Under the pieces are notes generated by a model that did not search any database, was not told the origin of the DNA, and saw only the letters and a program-made list of their open reading frames with translations. The translations under genes and the position numbers were made by a program. 5,363 nt of DNA from the NCBI GenBank assembly GCA_023423605.1, contig JAFAFF010000012.1, positions 1 to 5,363 of the forward strand, in the 5' to 3' direction. Within the stretch, counting starts at the first letter, position 1; every line of letters begins with the position of its first letter. The DNA comes from Pseudomonadota bacterium. GTDB lineage: Bacteria; Pseudomonadota; Gammaproteobacteria; Xanthomonadales; Xanthomonadaceae. Shown here in pieces: positions 1 to 5,363 of the stretch.

Positions 1-36
1 ACCTACCTGCAGGCGATCACTCCGCTGTACGCCTGA
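1..36 (+). CDS. C-terminal end of upstream gene, probably xylulokinase (partial)
   Basis: An open frame enters from the left edge, reads [11 protein letters not shown] and stops at TGA (34-36). Its codons are G/C-ending like those of the neighbouring genes. The ending resembles the C-terminus of xylulokinases: as I recall, E. coli XylB ends with a similar YQQLLPLMA-type tail. Xylulokinase phosphorylates D-xylulose to xylulose 5-phosphate, the step after xylose isomerase, and xylB-xylA adjacency is common. The next gene, xylA, starts 29 bases downstream on the same strand with no visible terminator between, so the two are probably cotranscribed. Only 11 residues are visible, so the identity is inferred mainly from context. 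Confidence 0.5.
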   Translation, partial: TYLQAITPLYA

Positions 37-53
37 TTCCATCCCCCAGCAAT

Positions 54-59
54 GAAGGA
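54..59 (+). promoter_or_regulatory. Ribosome binding site of xylA
   Basis: GAAGGA lies 6 bases before the ATG at 66 and is a good Shine-Dalgarno match. It decides the start: the in-frame TTG at 60 abuts this motif directly and cannot use it, so translation should begin at ATG 66. Confidence 0.75.
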
Positions 60-65
60 TTGACC

Positions 66-1397
66 ATGACCAGCCTCTTCATCGGCGCAAAGGAATACTT
101 CCCCGGCATCGGCCGCATCGGCTTCGAAGGCCGTGAATCGGACAACCCGCTGGCGTTCAAGGTATACGACGCCGAACGCAGGATCGGCGGCAGGACCATG
201 GCCGAACACCTGCGCTTCGCCACCTGTTACTGGCACACCTTCGGCAATGCCGGCGCCGACCCGTTCGGGCCCGGCACCCGTCGTTTCCCCTGGGAAGCCG
301 GCTCGCCGATGGCCACCGCCGAGGCCAAGGTGGATGCCGCGTTCGAATTCTTCACCAAGCTCGGCACGCCGTACTGGTGCTTCCATGACGTCGACCTGGC
401 GCCGGATGCCGATGACATCGGCGAATACGAACGCAACCTCAGGCACATGACCGCATTGGCGAAGGAGCGCCAGGACGCCACCGGCATGAAGCTGCTGTGG
501 GGCACGGCGAACCTGTTCTCGCACCCGCGCTACATGAACGGCGCGGCCACCAATCCGGATTTCGCCGTGGTCTCGCGCGCGGCCATCCAGGTCAAGGCGG
601 CGCTGGAAGCCACCGTGGAGCTCGGCGGCGAGCATTACGTGTTCTGGGGCGGCCGCGAAGGCTATTCCTGCCTGTACAACACCGACATGAAGCGCGAACT
701 GGAGCACTTCGCACGCTTCCTGGCCGCCGCGCGCGACCATGGCCGCAGCATCGGCCTGAAGGGCAATTTCCTGATCGAGCCCAAGCCGATGGAGCCGATG
801 CACCACCAGTACGATTTCGACAGCGCCACCGTTGCCGGCTTCCTGCGCCAGCATGGCCTGGACAAGGATTTCAAGCTCAACATCGAAGCCAACCACGCCA
901 CGCTGTCCGGGCACACCTTCCAGCATGACCTGCAGGTGGCCTCCGACGCCGGGCTGCTCGGCAGCATCGATGCCAACCGCGGCAACCCGCAGAACGGATG
1001 GGATACCGACCAGTTCCCGACCGATCTGTACGACACCATCGGTGCGATGCTGGTGGTGCTGCGCCAGGGTGGCCTGGAAGGCGGCCTCAACTTCGACGCC
1101 AAGCCGCGCCGCGAATCCACCGACATGCAGGACCTGTTCATCGCCCACATCGGCGGCATGGATGCGTTCGCTCGTGGCCTGGAAGTGGCCCATGCGCTGA
1201 TCACCGCATCGCCGCTGGAGCAGTGGCGCCAGCAGCGTTACGCCAGTTTCGACAGCGGCAAGGGCCGCGAATTCGCCGAAGGAAAGCTGGACCTGGCGGC
1301 GATTGCCGATCTGGCCCGCACTGCCGGCGAGCCGGTGCAGACCAGCGGGCGCCAGGAGGCGTACGAGAACCTGGTCAACCAGTACCTGCTGCGCTGA
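66..1397 (+). CDS. xylA: Xylose isomerase (EC 5.3.1.5)
   Basis: Cytosolic enzyme that interconverts D-xylose and D-xylulose, the first intracellular step of xylose catabolism. The protein has 443 residues, normal for class II (long, E. coli-type) xylose isomerases, and reads as a single TIM-barrel enzyme from [16 protein letters not shown] to the NLVNQYLLR end. The catalytic and metal ligands align with E. coli XylA at an offset of +5 or +6: H107 and D108 in CFHDVDL, E238 and K240 in IEPKPMEP, E274 and H277 in NIEANHA, D302 in IDANRG, D313 and D315 in WDTDQF, and D344 in NFDAK. None is missing, so the enzyme should be active. The ATG at 66 is preferred over the in-frame TTG at 60 because of the GAAGGA motif at 54-59. 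It probably follows xylB in one transcript and converges on the lacI-type gene 30 bases downstream. No xyl-box-like site is visible in the short upstream stretch, so any operator would lie before the preceding gene. Confidence 0.97.
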   Translation: MTSLFIGAKEYFPGIGRIGFEGRESDNPLAFKVYDAERRIGGRTMAEHLRFATCYWHTFGNAGADPFGPGTRRFPWEAGSPMATAEAKVDAAFEFFTKLGTPYWCFHDVDLAPDADDIGEYERNLRHMTALAKERQDATGMKLLWGTANLFSHPRYMNGAATNPDFAVVSRAAIQVKAALEATVELGGEHYVFWGGREGYSCLYNTDMKRELEHFARFLAAARDHGRSIGLKGNFLIEPKPMEPMHHQYDFDSATVAGFLRQHGLDKDFKLNIEANHATLSGHTFQHDLQVASDAGLLGSIDANRGNPQNGWDTDQFPTDLYDTIGAMLVVLRQGGLEGGLNFDAKPRRESTDMQDLFIAHIGGMDAFARGLEVAHALITASPLEQWRQQRYASFDSGKGREFAEGKLDLAAIADLARTAGEPVQTSGRQEAYENLVNQYLLR

Positions 1398-1401
1398 GCC
1401 G

Positions 1402-1472
1402 GGCAGGGACGGGCGATGGCGATGACCTTACCTCGTCCTGCCGCGCACCGCCGTCGTCCGCGGCGGCGGTGC
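1402..1472. other. Two inverted repeats at the convergent xylA/lacI junction (possible transcription stop structures)
   Basis: Between and inside the two convergent gene ends are two potential hairpins. The first pairs GGCAGG-GAC (1402-1410) with GTCCTGCC (1435-1442), with one bulged G and a loop of about 24 bases, and spans both stop codons. The second is a perfect 9-bp repeat, GCACCGCCG (1445-1453) with CGGCGGTGC (1464-1472), with a 10-base loop inside the last codons of the regulator gene. Neither is followed by a T-run on either strand, so they are not canonical intrinsic terminators. They could still slow polymerase or protect 3' ends, and in GC-rich DNA they may also be chance. The two stems are nearly adjacent. 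Confidence 0.25.
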
Positions 1473-2510
1473 CACCGACTGGCGTTCCACCAGCTGGTGG
1501 CCGAACACTTCGTCGACGATGCTGCGCTCGCCCTGTTCGCCACTGCGGATGCTGCGCAGCAGGACATCCACCGCGGCATCGGCCATGGCCGCGATCGGCT
1601 GGCGCACGGTGGTGAGCTCCGGCCACACGGTGGTGGCCGAGGAGCTGTCGTCGAAGCCGACCACCGACAGGTCGCGTGGCACGTCCAGCCCGCGACGGTG
1701 CGCCACCGATACCGCAGCGGCGGCCATGTCATCGTTGCTGGCGAAGATCGCGGTGGGCAGGGCGCGGCGCGCCAACAGCTTTTCCGCGGCGAGCAGGCCG
1801 GAGCGGTAGGTGTAGTTGCCGGCCTGCACCAGGTGCTTGTCGAAGGCGATGCCATGCGCCTCCAGTGCGGCACGGAAGCCCTGGAAGCGCAGTTCGCTGG
1901 CGGTCATGTCGTCGCGGCCCTTGATGAAGCCGATGCGCCGATGGCCCTGCGCGATCAAGTGCTCGGTCATCTCGCGGGCCGCGCTGAACTCGTCGATATG
2001 CACGCAGGAAATACGGTCGTGGAAGCGTCCGGAGGCGATCGCCACCACCGGCACGTTCGCCTTCACCAGTTCCTGCACCGCCGCCTCGGATTCGCACAGC
2101 GGCGGCGGCAGGATCACGCCGGACACGCCCTTGGCCAGGCGCCGGGCGGCCTTGCGCTCGTCGGCGGCGTCCAGTTCGTCCCAGTAGTCGATCACCAGCT
2201 GGATGGCGGTACGCGATGCCACGTGCAGCACGCCCACCAGCAGTTCGCGCAGGTAGGCGCCGCTGGGGTTGCTGTAGATCAGCGCGATGCGCGTGTTCTG
2301 CGCGGCCGCCAGGGTGCTGGCGGCCAGGTTCGGCGTGTAGCCCAGCTTGTCCACTGCGCGCATCACCCGTTCGCGGGTCGATTCACGGACATTGCCCTTG
2401 CCGTTGACCACCCGCGACACGGTCATCGGCGAGACCTTCGCCAGGCTGGCCACCTCGTCGATGGTGATGGCGTGGCTTCTGCGGCGGATGGATTTCCTGT
2501 CGTTGCTCAC
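1428..2510 (-). CDS. xylR: LacI-family transcriptional repressor, probably the xylan/xylose regulator XylR
   Basis: A cytosolic DNA-binding repressor of 360 residues, full length for the LacI/GalR family. Residues 15-60 form the N-terminal headpiece with helix-turn-helix (ITIDEVASLAKVSPMTVSRVVNG), P28 and M29 starting the recognition helix. The hinge helix PNLAASTLA follows at 60-68; L67 is at the position that family members insert into the minor groove at a central CpG. Residues 73-345 are the periplasmic-binding-protein-like effector domain, with GHRRIGFIKG (189-198), FASNDDMAAAAV (256-267) and DLSVVGFDDS (280-289). The GTG start at 2510 is chosen because GAGGA lies 7 bases upstream; an in-frame ATG at 2543 would add 11 residues but has no good ribosome site. 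The gene diverges from the alpha-glucuronidase gene across a 135-base gap with an operator-like site and converges on xylA. Family and fold are certain. The name XylR and a xylose-related inducer are inferred from context and operator resemblance; a uronate or oligosaccharide inducer is possible. Confidence 0.9.
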   Translation of the reverse strand: MSNDRKSIRRRSHAITIDEVASLAKVSPMTVSRVVNGKGNVRESTRERVMRAVDKLGYTPNLAASTLAAAQNTRIALIYSNPSGAYLRELLVGVLHVASRTAIQLVIDYWDELDAADERKAARRLAKGVSGVILPPPLCESEAAVQELVKANVPVVAIASGRFHDRISCVHIDEFSAAREMTEHLIAQGHRRIGFIKGRDDMTASELRFQGFRAALEAHGIAFDKHLVQAGNYTYRSGLLAAEKLLARRALPTAIFASNDDMAAAAVSVAHRRGLDVPRDLSVVGFDDSSSATTVWPELTTVRQPIAAMADAAVDVLLRSIRSGEQGERSIVDEVFGHQLVERQSVAPPPRTTAVRGRTR

Positions 2511-2517
2511 CTGGCGA

Positions 2518-2522
2518 TCCTC
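2518..2522 (-). promoter_or_regulatory. Ribosome binding site of the LacI-family gene
   Basis: On the minus strand GAGGA sits 7 bases before the GTG at 2510. It favours that GTG over the upstream in-frame ATG at 2543, which is preceded by a sequence without purine-rich Shine-Dalgarno character. Confidence 0.65.
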
Positions 2523-2583
2523 GGCAAAGTGCGCCACGACCATGTTCGCGGAATCGGCATGGCGGCGGCGGACGTCCCGGGCA

Positions 2584-2597
2584 TGGTAGCGGTAACC
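2584..2597. promoter_or_regulatory. xyl-box-like operator for the LacI-family repressor
   Basis: TGGTAGCGGTAACC matches the XylR operator that I recall from Caulobacter and Xanthomonas (TGGTAGCGCTAACA in this orientation) at 12 of 14 positions, differing only at positions 9 and 14. The site is an imperfect palindrome around a central CpG (2590-2591), the expected architecture for a LacI-family repressor with a hinge leucine. It lies between the repressor gene and the GH67 operon, so binding would plausibly repress the operon and regulate the repressor's own gene. The consensus is from memory and binding is inferred. Confidence 0.6.
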
Positions 2598-2635
2598 GGA
2601 TACAGCGGCGAGTACATCCCCTTGATGCAACGTGT

Positions 2636-2640
2636 GGAGG
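2636..2640 (+). promoter_or_regulatory. Ribosome binding site of agu67A
   Basis: GGAGG is a near-perfect Shine-Dalgarno, 5 bases before ATG 2646 and 8 bases before the adjacent in-frame ATG 2649. It supports a start at one of these two codons rather than the later in-frame ATGs at 2688 or 2742, which lack such a motif. Confidence 0.75.
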
Positions 2641-2645
2641 CAAAG

Positions 2646-4871
2646 ATGATGTCTGCAGGCAGGCGGTTCTTCCTGGGCGATGGCGTGATGCCGGTGTCTT
2701 CCATCGCAGCACCTGGCACCGGTGTGCTTCGTCGCCTCGCCATGCTGGTGCTGGTACTGGCCCTGCTGGCGGCGTGGCCGGCCAGTGCCGAGGACGGCTA
2801 TCAGCTGTGGCTGCGCTACCTGCCGTTGCCCGGCGCGCAGGCGCAGGCGTACCGCATGCAGCTGGGCAGTGTGGAGGCGGCGGATGCCACGCCGATGCAA
2901 CGTGCGGCACGCGACGAACTGCTGCGCGGCCTGCAGGGGCTGCTGGGGGCAACCGGCAACACCGTTGCGACAGCCGGGCAGGGCACGCTGCTTGTCGGCA
3001 CGCCCGCATCGTCGCCGCGGATCGCCGCGCTGGACCTGCCACTGCAGCAGCTGGGCGAGGAGGGTTACCTGATCCGCCAGCTGCAGCAGCAGGGCCGCAC
3101 GCTGACGGTGGTTGCCGCCAACGCCGATGCCGGCGTCCTGCACGGGGTGTTCCACCTGCTGCGCCTGCTGCAGACCGCACAGCCGCTGGCCGGCATCGAC
3201 ATCCGCCAGGCGCCGAAGATCCAGCGCCGGGTGCTGAACCACTGGGACAACCTGGACCGCAGCGTAGAACGCGGCTACGCCGGGCAATCGTTGTGGGACT
3301 GGCAGAAGCTGCCGGGCTGGCTGGACCCGCGCTACACCGACTACGCGCGCGCCAACGCGTCCATCGGCATCAACGGCACGGTGCTCAACAACGTCAACGC
3401 CAACGCCCTCAGCCTCACTCCGATGTACCTGGAAAAGGCTGCGGCACTGGCGTCGGTGATGCGCCCGTATGGCATCCGCGTGTACCTGAGCGCGCGCTTC
3501 AGCGCGCCCATCGAGATCGGCGGCCTGGCCACGGCCGATCCGCTGGACCCGGCGGTGAAGCGCTGGTGGCAGGCCAAGGTGGATGAGATCTACCGCTACA
3601 TTCCGGATTTCGGTGGCCTGCTGGTGAAGGCCAATTCCGAAGGCCAGCCGGGACCGCAGGACTATGGACGCAGCCACGCCGATGGCGCCAACCTGCTGGC
3701 CGACGCGCTGGCTCCGCACGACGGCATCGTCATGTGGCGCGCGTTCGTGTATTCGCATGAGACATCGCCAGACCGTGCCCGGCAGGCCTACGACGAGTTC
3801 GTGCCGCTCGATGGACGGTTCCGCGACAACGTGCTGGTGCAGGTCAAGAACGGCGCGATCGATTTCCAGCCGCGCGAGCCGTTCCATCCGTTGTTCGGCG
3901 CGATGCCGGACACGCCGCTGATGATGGAGTTCCAGATCACCAAGGAATACCTGGGTTTCGCCACGCACCTGGCGTACCTGGGCCCGATGTACGAGGAAAC
4001 GCTGCGCGCCGATACCCATGTGCGGGGACCGGGCTCGACCGTGGCGAAGGTCATCGACGGTTCGCTGCAGGGCGCACGGCTGACCGGCATGGCCGGCGTG
4101 GCGAACATCGGCAGCGACCGCAGCTGGTCCGGTTCGCAGTTCGACCAGGCCAACTGGTATGCCTTCGGCCGGCTGGCATGGGATCCGATGGCCGATGCCG
4201 CGGCCATCGCCGAAGAGTGGCTGCGCATGACCTTCTCCAACGACAGCGCATTCGTGACGCCGGCACTGGCGATGATGATGCGGTCGCATGATGCGGTGGT
4301 GGACTACATGACGCCGCTGGGCCTTGCCCACCTGATGGGCCGCAGCCATCACTATGGCCCGGCCCCCTGGGATGCGGGCAGCGAACGTCCGGACTGGGAC
4401 CCGGTGTACTACCACCGCGCCGACCGCAACGGCATCGGTTTCGACCGCAGTGCCACCGGCAGCGATGCGGTGTCCCAGTATGCGCCGGTGCTGGCGCGCC
4501 GCTATGGCAGCCTGGCGCAGGTGCCGGAACAGTACCTGCTGTGGTTCCATCACGTGCCATGGGACCACCGCATGGCGTCCGGCCGCAGCCTGTGGGACGA
4601 ACTGGTGATCCGCTATGGCCATGGCGTGGATGAAGTGAAGGCCATGCGGGCCACGTGGTACAGCCTGGCGCCCTATGTGGACGCGGCGCGCCATCACGAA
4701 ACAGCAGCGTTCCTTGCCATCCAGCAACAGGAAGCACAGTGGTGGCGCGACGCCTGCGTGGCGTACTTCCAGAGCCTGAGCGGGCGCCCGCTGCCGCCCG
4801 GACAGCCGGCGCCAGCCCATCCGCTGCCGTATTACCAGGCGCTGTCGTTCCCGTTCGCTCCCGGAATCTGA
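2646..4871 (+). CDS. agu67A: GH67 alpha-glucuronidase, exported
   Basis: Hydrolyses the alpha-1,2 bond that joins (4-O-methyl)glucuronic acid to the terminal xylose of xylan-derived aldouronic acids, probably in the periplasm. It has 741 residues from ATG 2646. A signal peptide is visible: RR at 29-30, hydrophobic core MLVLVLALLAAW at 33-44 and ASA at 46-48, predicting cleavage before E49 and a mature protein of about 693 residues, normal for GH67. The N-terminal domain covers about 50-180. The catalytic barrel, from about 190, carries NHWDN at 198-202 and RGYAG at 209-213. The C-terminal domain contains RSHHYGP at 566-572 and FHHVPWDHR at 634-642. The likely general acid is E332 in VKANSEGQPG; the likely base pair is D406 in NGAIDFQP and E434 in ITKEYLG. 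Spacings of 74 and 28 agree with Cellvibrio GlcA67A E292/D365/E393 (73 and 28). ATG 2646 or 2649 is favoured by GGAGG at 2636-2640. The n-region before RR is unusually long; ATG 2688 would give a more ordinary 34-residue signal. The gene probably shares a transcript with the esterase 2 bases downstream and is probably controlled by the operator at 2584-2597. Confidence 0.96.
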   Translation: MMSAGRRFFLGDGVMPVSSIAAPGTGVLRRLAMLVLVLALLAAWPASAEDGYQLWLRYLPLPGAQAQAYRMQLGSVEAADATPMQRAARDELLRGLQGLLGATGNTVATAGQGTLLVGTPASSPRIAALDLPLQQLGEEGYLIRQLQQQGRTLTVVAANADAGVLHGVFHLLRLLQTAQPLAGIDIRQAPKIQRRVLNHWDNLDRSVERGYAGQSLWDWQKLPGWLDPRYTDYARANASIGINGTVLNNVNANALSLTPMYLEKAAALASVMRPYGIRVYLSARFSAPIEIGGLATADPLDPAVKRWWQAKVDEIYRYIPDFGGLLVKANSEGQPGPQDYGRSHADGANLLADALAPHDGIVMWRAFVYSHETSPDRARQAYDEFVPLDGRFRDNVLVQVKNGAIDFQPREPFHPLFGAMPDTPLMMEFQITKEYLGFATHLAYLGPMYEETLRADTHVRGPGSTVAKVIDGSLQGARLTGMAGVANIGSDRSWSGSQFDQANWYAFGRLAWDPMADAAAIAEEWLRMTFSNDSAFVTPALAMMMRSHDAVVDYMTPLGLAHLMGRSHHYGPAPWDAGSERPDWDPVYYHRADRNGIGFDRSATGSDAVSQYAPVLARRYGSLAQVPEQYLLWFHHVPWDHRMASGRSLWDELVIRYGHGVDEVKAMRATWYSLAPYVDAARHHETAAFLAIQQQEAQWWRDACVAYFQSLSGRPLPPGQPAPAHPLPYYQALSFPFAPGI

Positions 4872-4873
4872 CC

Positions 4874-5363
4874 ATGCCCGCACATCCCTTTCCACGCTTG
4901 CTGCTGGCCGCCGTGCTTGCCTGCTCCAGCGGCAATGGTGCGGCTGCTGGCGAGCCGCTGCTGTCCGCACCGTTCACCGACCACGCGGTGCTGCAGCGCG
5001 GTCGCCCCGTTCCCGTGTGGGGCCAGGCGACGCCCGGCGACACCGTGGAGGTACGCCTCGGCGACCGCCATGCGCGGGCACAGGCCGATGCGCAGGGCCG
5101 GTGGCGGGTGCAGCTCGCCGCGCTGCCGGCCGGTGGCCCGTATGTGCTGGACGTGCGCGCCGGAACGCGGATGCAGCAGCTGCAGGACATCCTGGTTGGC
5201 GATGTGTGGCTGTGCAGCGGCCAGTCCAACATGGAACTGCAGGTGCATCGCGCCCTGGATTCACGCTCGGAGATCGCCAGCGCCGACAACGACCGGCTGC
5301 GGCTGTTGCAGGTGGCAAAGCAGGCCAGCCCGGTTCCCCTCACACGCTTCGCCACGCCGCCGC
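4874..5363 (+). CDS. Sialate O-acetylesterase-like (SASA family) carbohydrate esterase, N-terminal part
   Basis: The visible 163 residues belong to a sialate 9-O-acetylesterase-like SGNH hydrolase; the gene runs off the right edge. FTDHAVLQRGRPVPVWG (34-50) and a beta-sandwich-like stretch to about 105 are typical of the N-terminal half of this family. GDVWLCSGQSNMEL (109-122) contains the nucleophile motif, with S118 as the expected catalytic serine; the other catalytic residues are off the edge. The protein is exported: R8 precedes a hydrophobic core, LLLAAVLA at 9-16. VLAC (14-17) could be a lipobox with C17 lipidated and S18 at +2; alternatively a signal peptidase I site lies near AAAG (23-26). 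In a xylan locus the substrate is most likely acetylated xylan or xylo-oligosaccharides, not sialic acid; the Xanthomonas gene I recall as axeXA is of this kind. ATG 4874 follows the agu67A stop after 2 bases with only a weak upstream GGA (4863-4865), suggesting translational coupling. Confidence 0.88.
   Translation, partial: MPAHPFPRLLLAAVLACSSGNGAAAGEPLLSAPFTDHAVLQRGRPVPVWGQATPGDTVEVRLGDRHARAQADAQGRWRVQLAALPAGGPYVLDVRAGTRMQQLQDILVGDVWLCSGQSNMELQVHRALDSRSEIASADNDRLRLLQVAKQASPVPLTRFATPP

Larger units (their letters stand above)
2511..2645. promoter_or_regulatory. Divergent control region between the LacI-family gene and agu67A
   Basis: This 135-base gap must hold the promoters of both the repressor gene (leftward) and the agu67A-esterase operon (rightward). 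It contains the repressor gene's ribosome site at the left end, an xyl-box-like operator near the middle-right, and the agu67A ribosome site at the right end. I did not find a convincing sigma-70 -35/-10 pair on either strand: a TTGCAT on the minus strand (2626-2631) has no good -10 at normal spacing. Promoter positions therefore remain unassigned. The operator lies 48 bases before the agu67A ATG and 73 bases before the repressor GTG, so one site could control both directions. Confidence 0.7.

Noticed and set aside
60..65. TTG at 60 as the start of xylA.
   Set aside because: It directly abuts the GAAGGA ribosome site, leaving no spacer. The ATG at 66 has correct spacing and gives the family-typical N-terminus.
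3..1193. A 396-codon minus-strand open frame opposite xylA.
   Set aside because: It is the same in-register antisense effect against a clearly real xylose isomerase gene with all catalytic residues. The antisense translation shows no recognisable domain.
2658..2681. Twin-arginine (Tat) signal in the GH67 N-terminus, GRRFFLG at residues 5-11.
   Set aside because: It resembles RRxFL, but no hydrophobic core follows directly. The only hydrophobic core begins about 20 residues later behind a second RR, which fits Sec export.
2624..2902. A direct repeat of GATGCAACGTG near 2624-2634 and 2892-2902.
   Set aside because: It is a short 11-base match, one copy in the leader and one in coding sequence, with no further flanking similarity. 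It is compatible with chance.
3492..3507. A perfect 6-bp GCGCGC stem with a TTCA loop inside agu67A.
   Set aside because: It arises from two Ser-Ala codon pairs in the coding sequence (LSARFSAP), is short, and has no terminator features.
1428..4970. A 1180-codon minus-strand open frame continuing from the repressor gene through the antisense of agu67A, and the reciprocal plus-strand frame open from 1416 through the antisense of the repressor gene.
   Set aside because: The codons of the two strands are in register. With third positions almost always G or C, an in-register antisense codon rarely begins with T, so stops are rare. The extra parts show no protein-family features; only the repressor (1428-2510) and GH67 (2646-4871) parts are genes.

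Overview
The window is GC-rich DNA with strongly G/C-biased third codon positions. The proteins it encodes read like those of a xylan-degrading gammaproteobacterium of the Xanthomonadaceae (Xanthomonas, Stenotrophomonas or Pseudoxanthomonas type). The assignment rests on recall of protein similarity, especially the xylose isomerase, and on gene order. No rRNA, tRNA, mobile element or CRISPR array was seen.

Layout, left to right. (1) Positions 1-36 are the last codons of an upstream plus-strand gene, probably xylulokinase (xylB). (2) xylA, a complete xylose isomerase, follows 29 bases later. (3) A LacI-family repressor lies on the minus strand, convergent with xylA and separated from it by 30 bases. 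(4) A 135-base divergent control region carries a site closely resembling the XylR operator (xyl-box) known from Caulobacter and Xanthomonas. (5) A complete GH67 alpha-glucuronidase with an export signal follows on the plus strand. (6) Two bases later begins an exported SASA-family (sialate O-acetylesterase-like) esterase, which runs off the right edge.

Together the genes form part of a glucuronoxylan utilisation locus. The exported enzymes remove the decorations of xylan fragments: the alpha-glucuronidase releases (4-O-methyl)glucuronic acid from aldouronic acids, and the esterase probably removes acetyl groups. The xylose finally released is isomerised to xylulose in the cytosol by XylA and phosphorylated by the presumed XylB. 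The LacI-family protein, probably XylR, would repress the exported-enzyme operon, and probably its own gene, until xylose or a xylo-oligosaccharide arrives.

The window looks like a well-made version of a known system. I do not see a new biological system. The points worth a second look are the operator variant, the GH67 start and signal peptide, the lipobox-like signal of the esterase, and inverted repeats at the convergent xylA/lacI junction.
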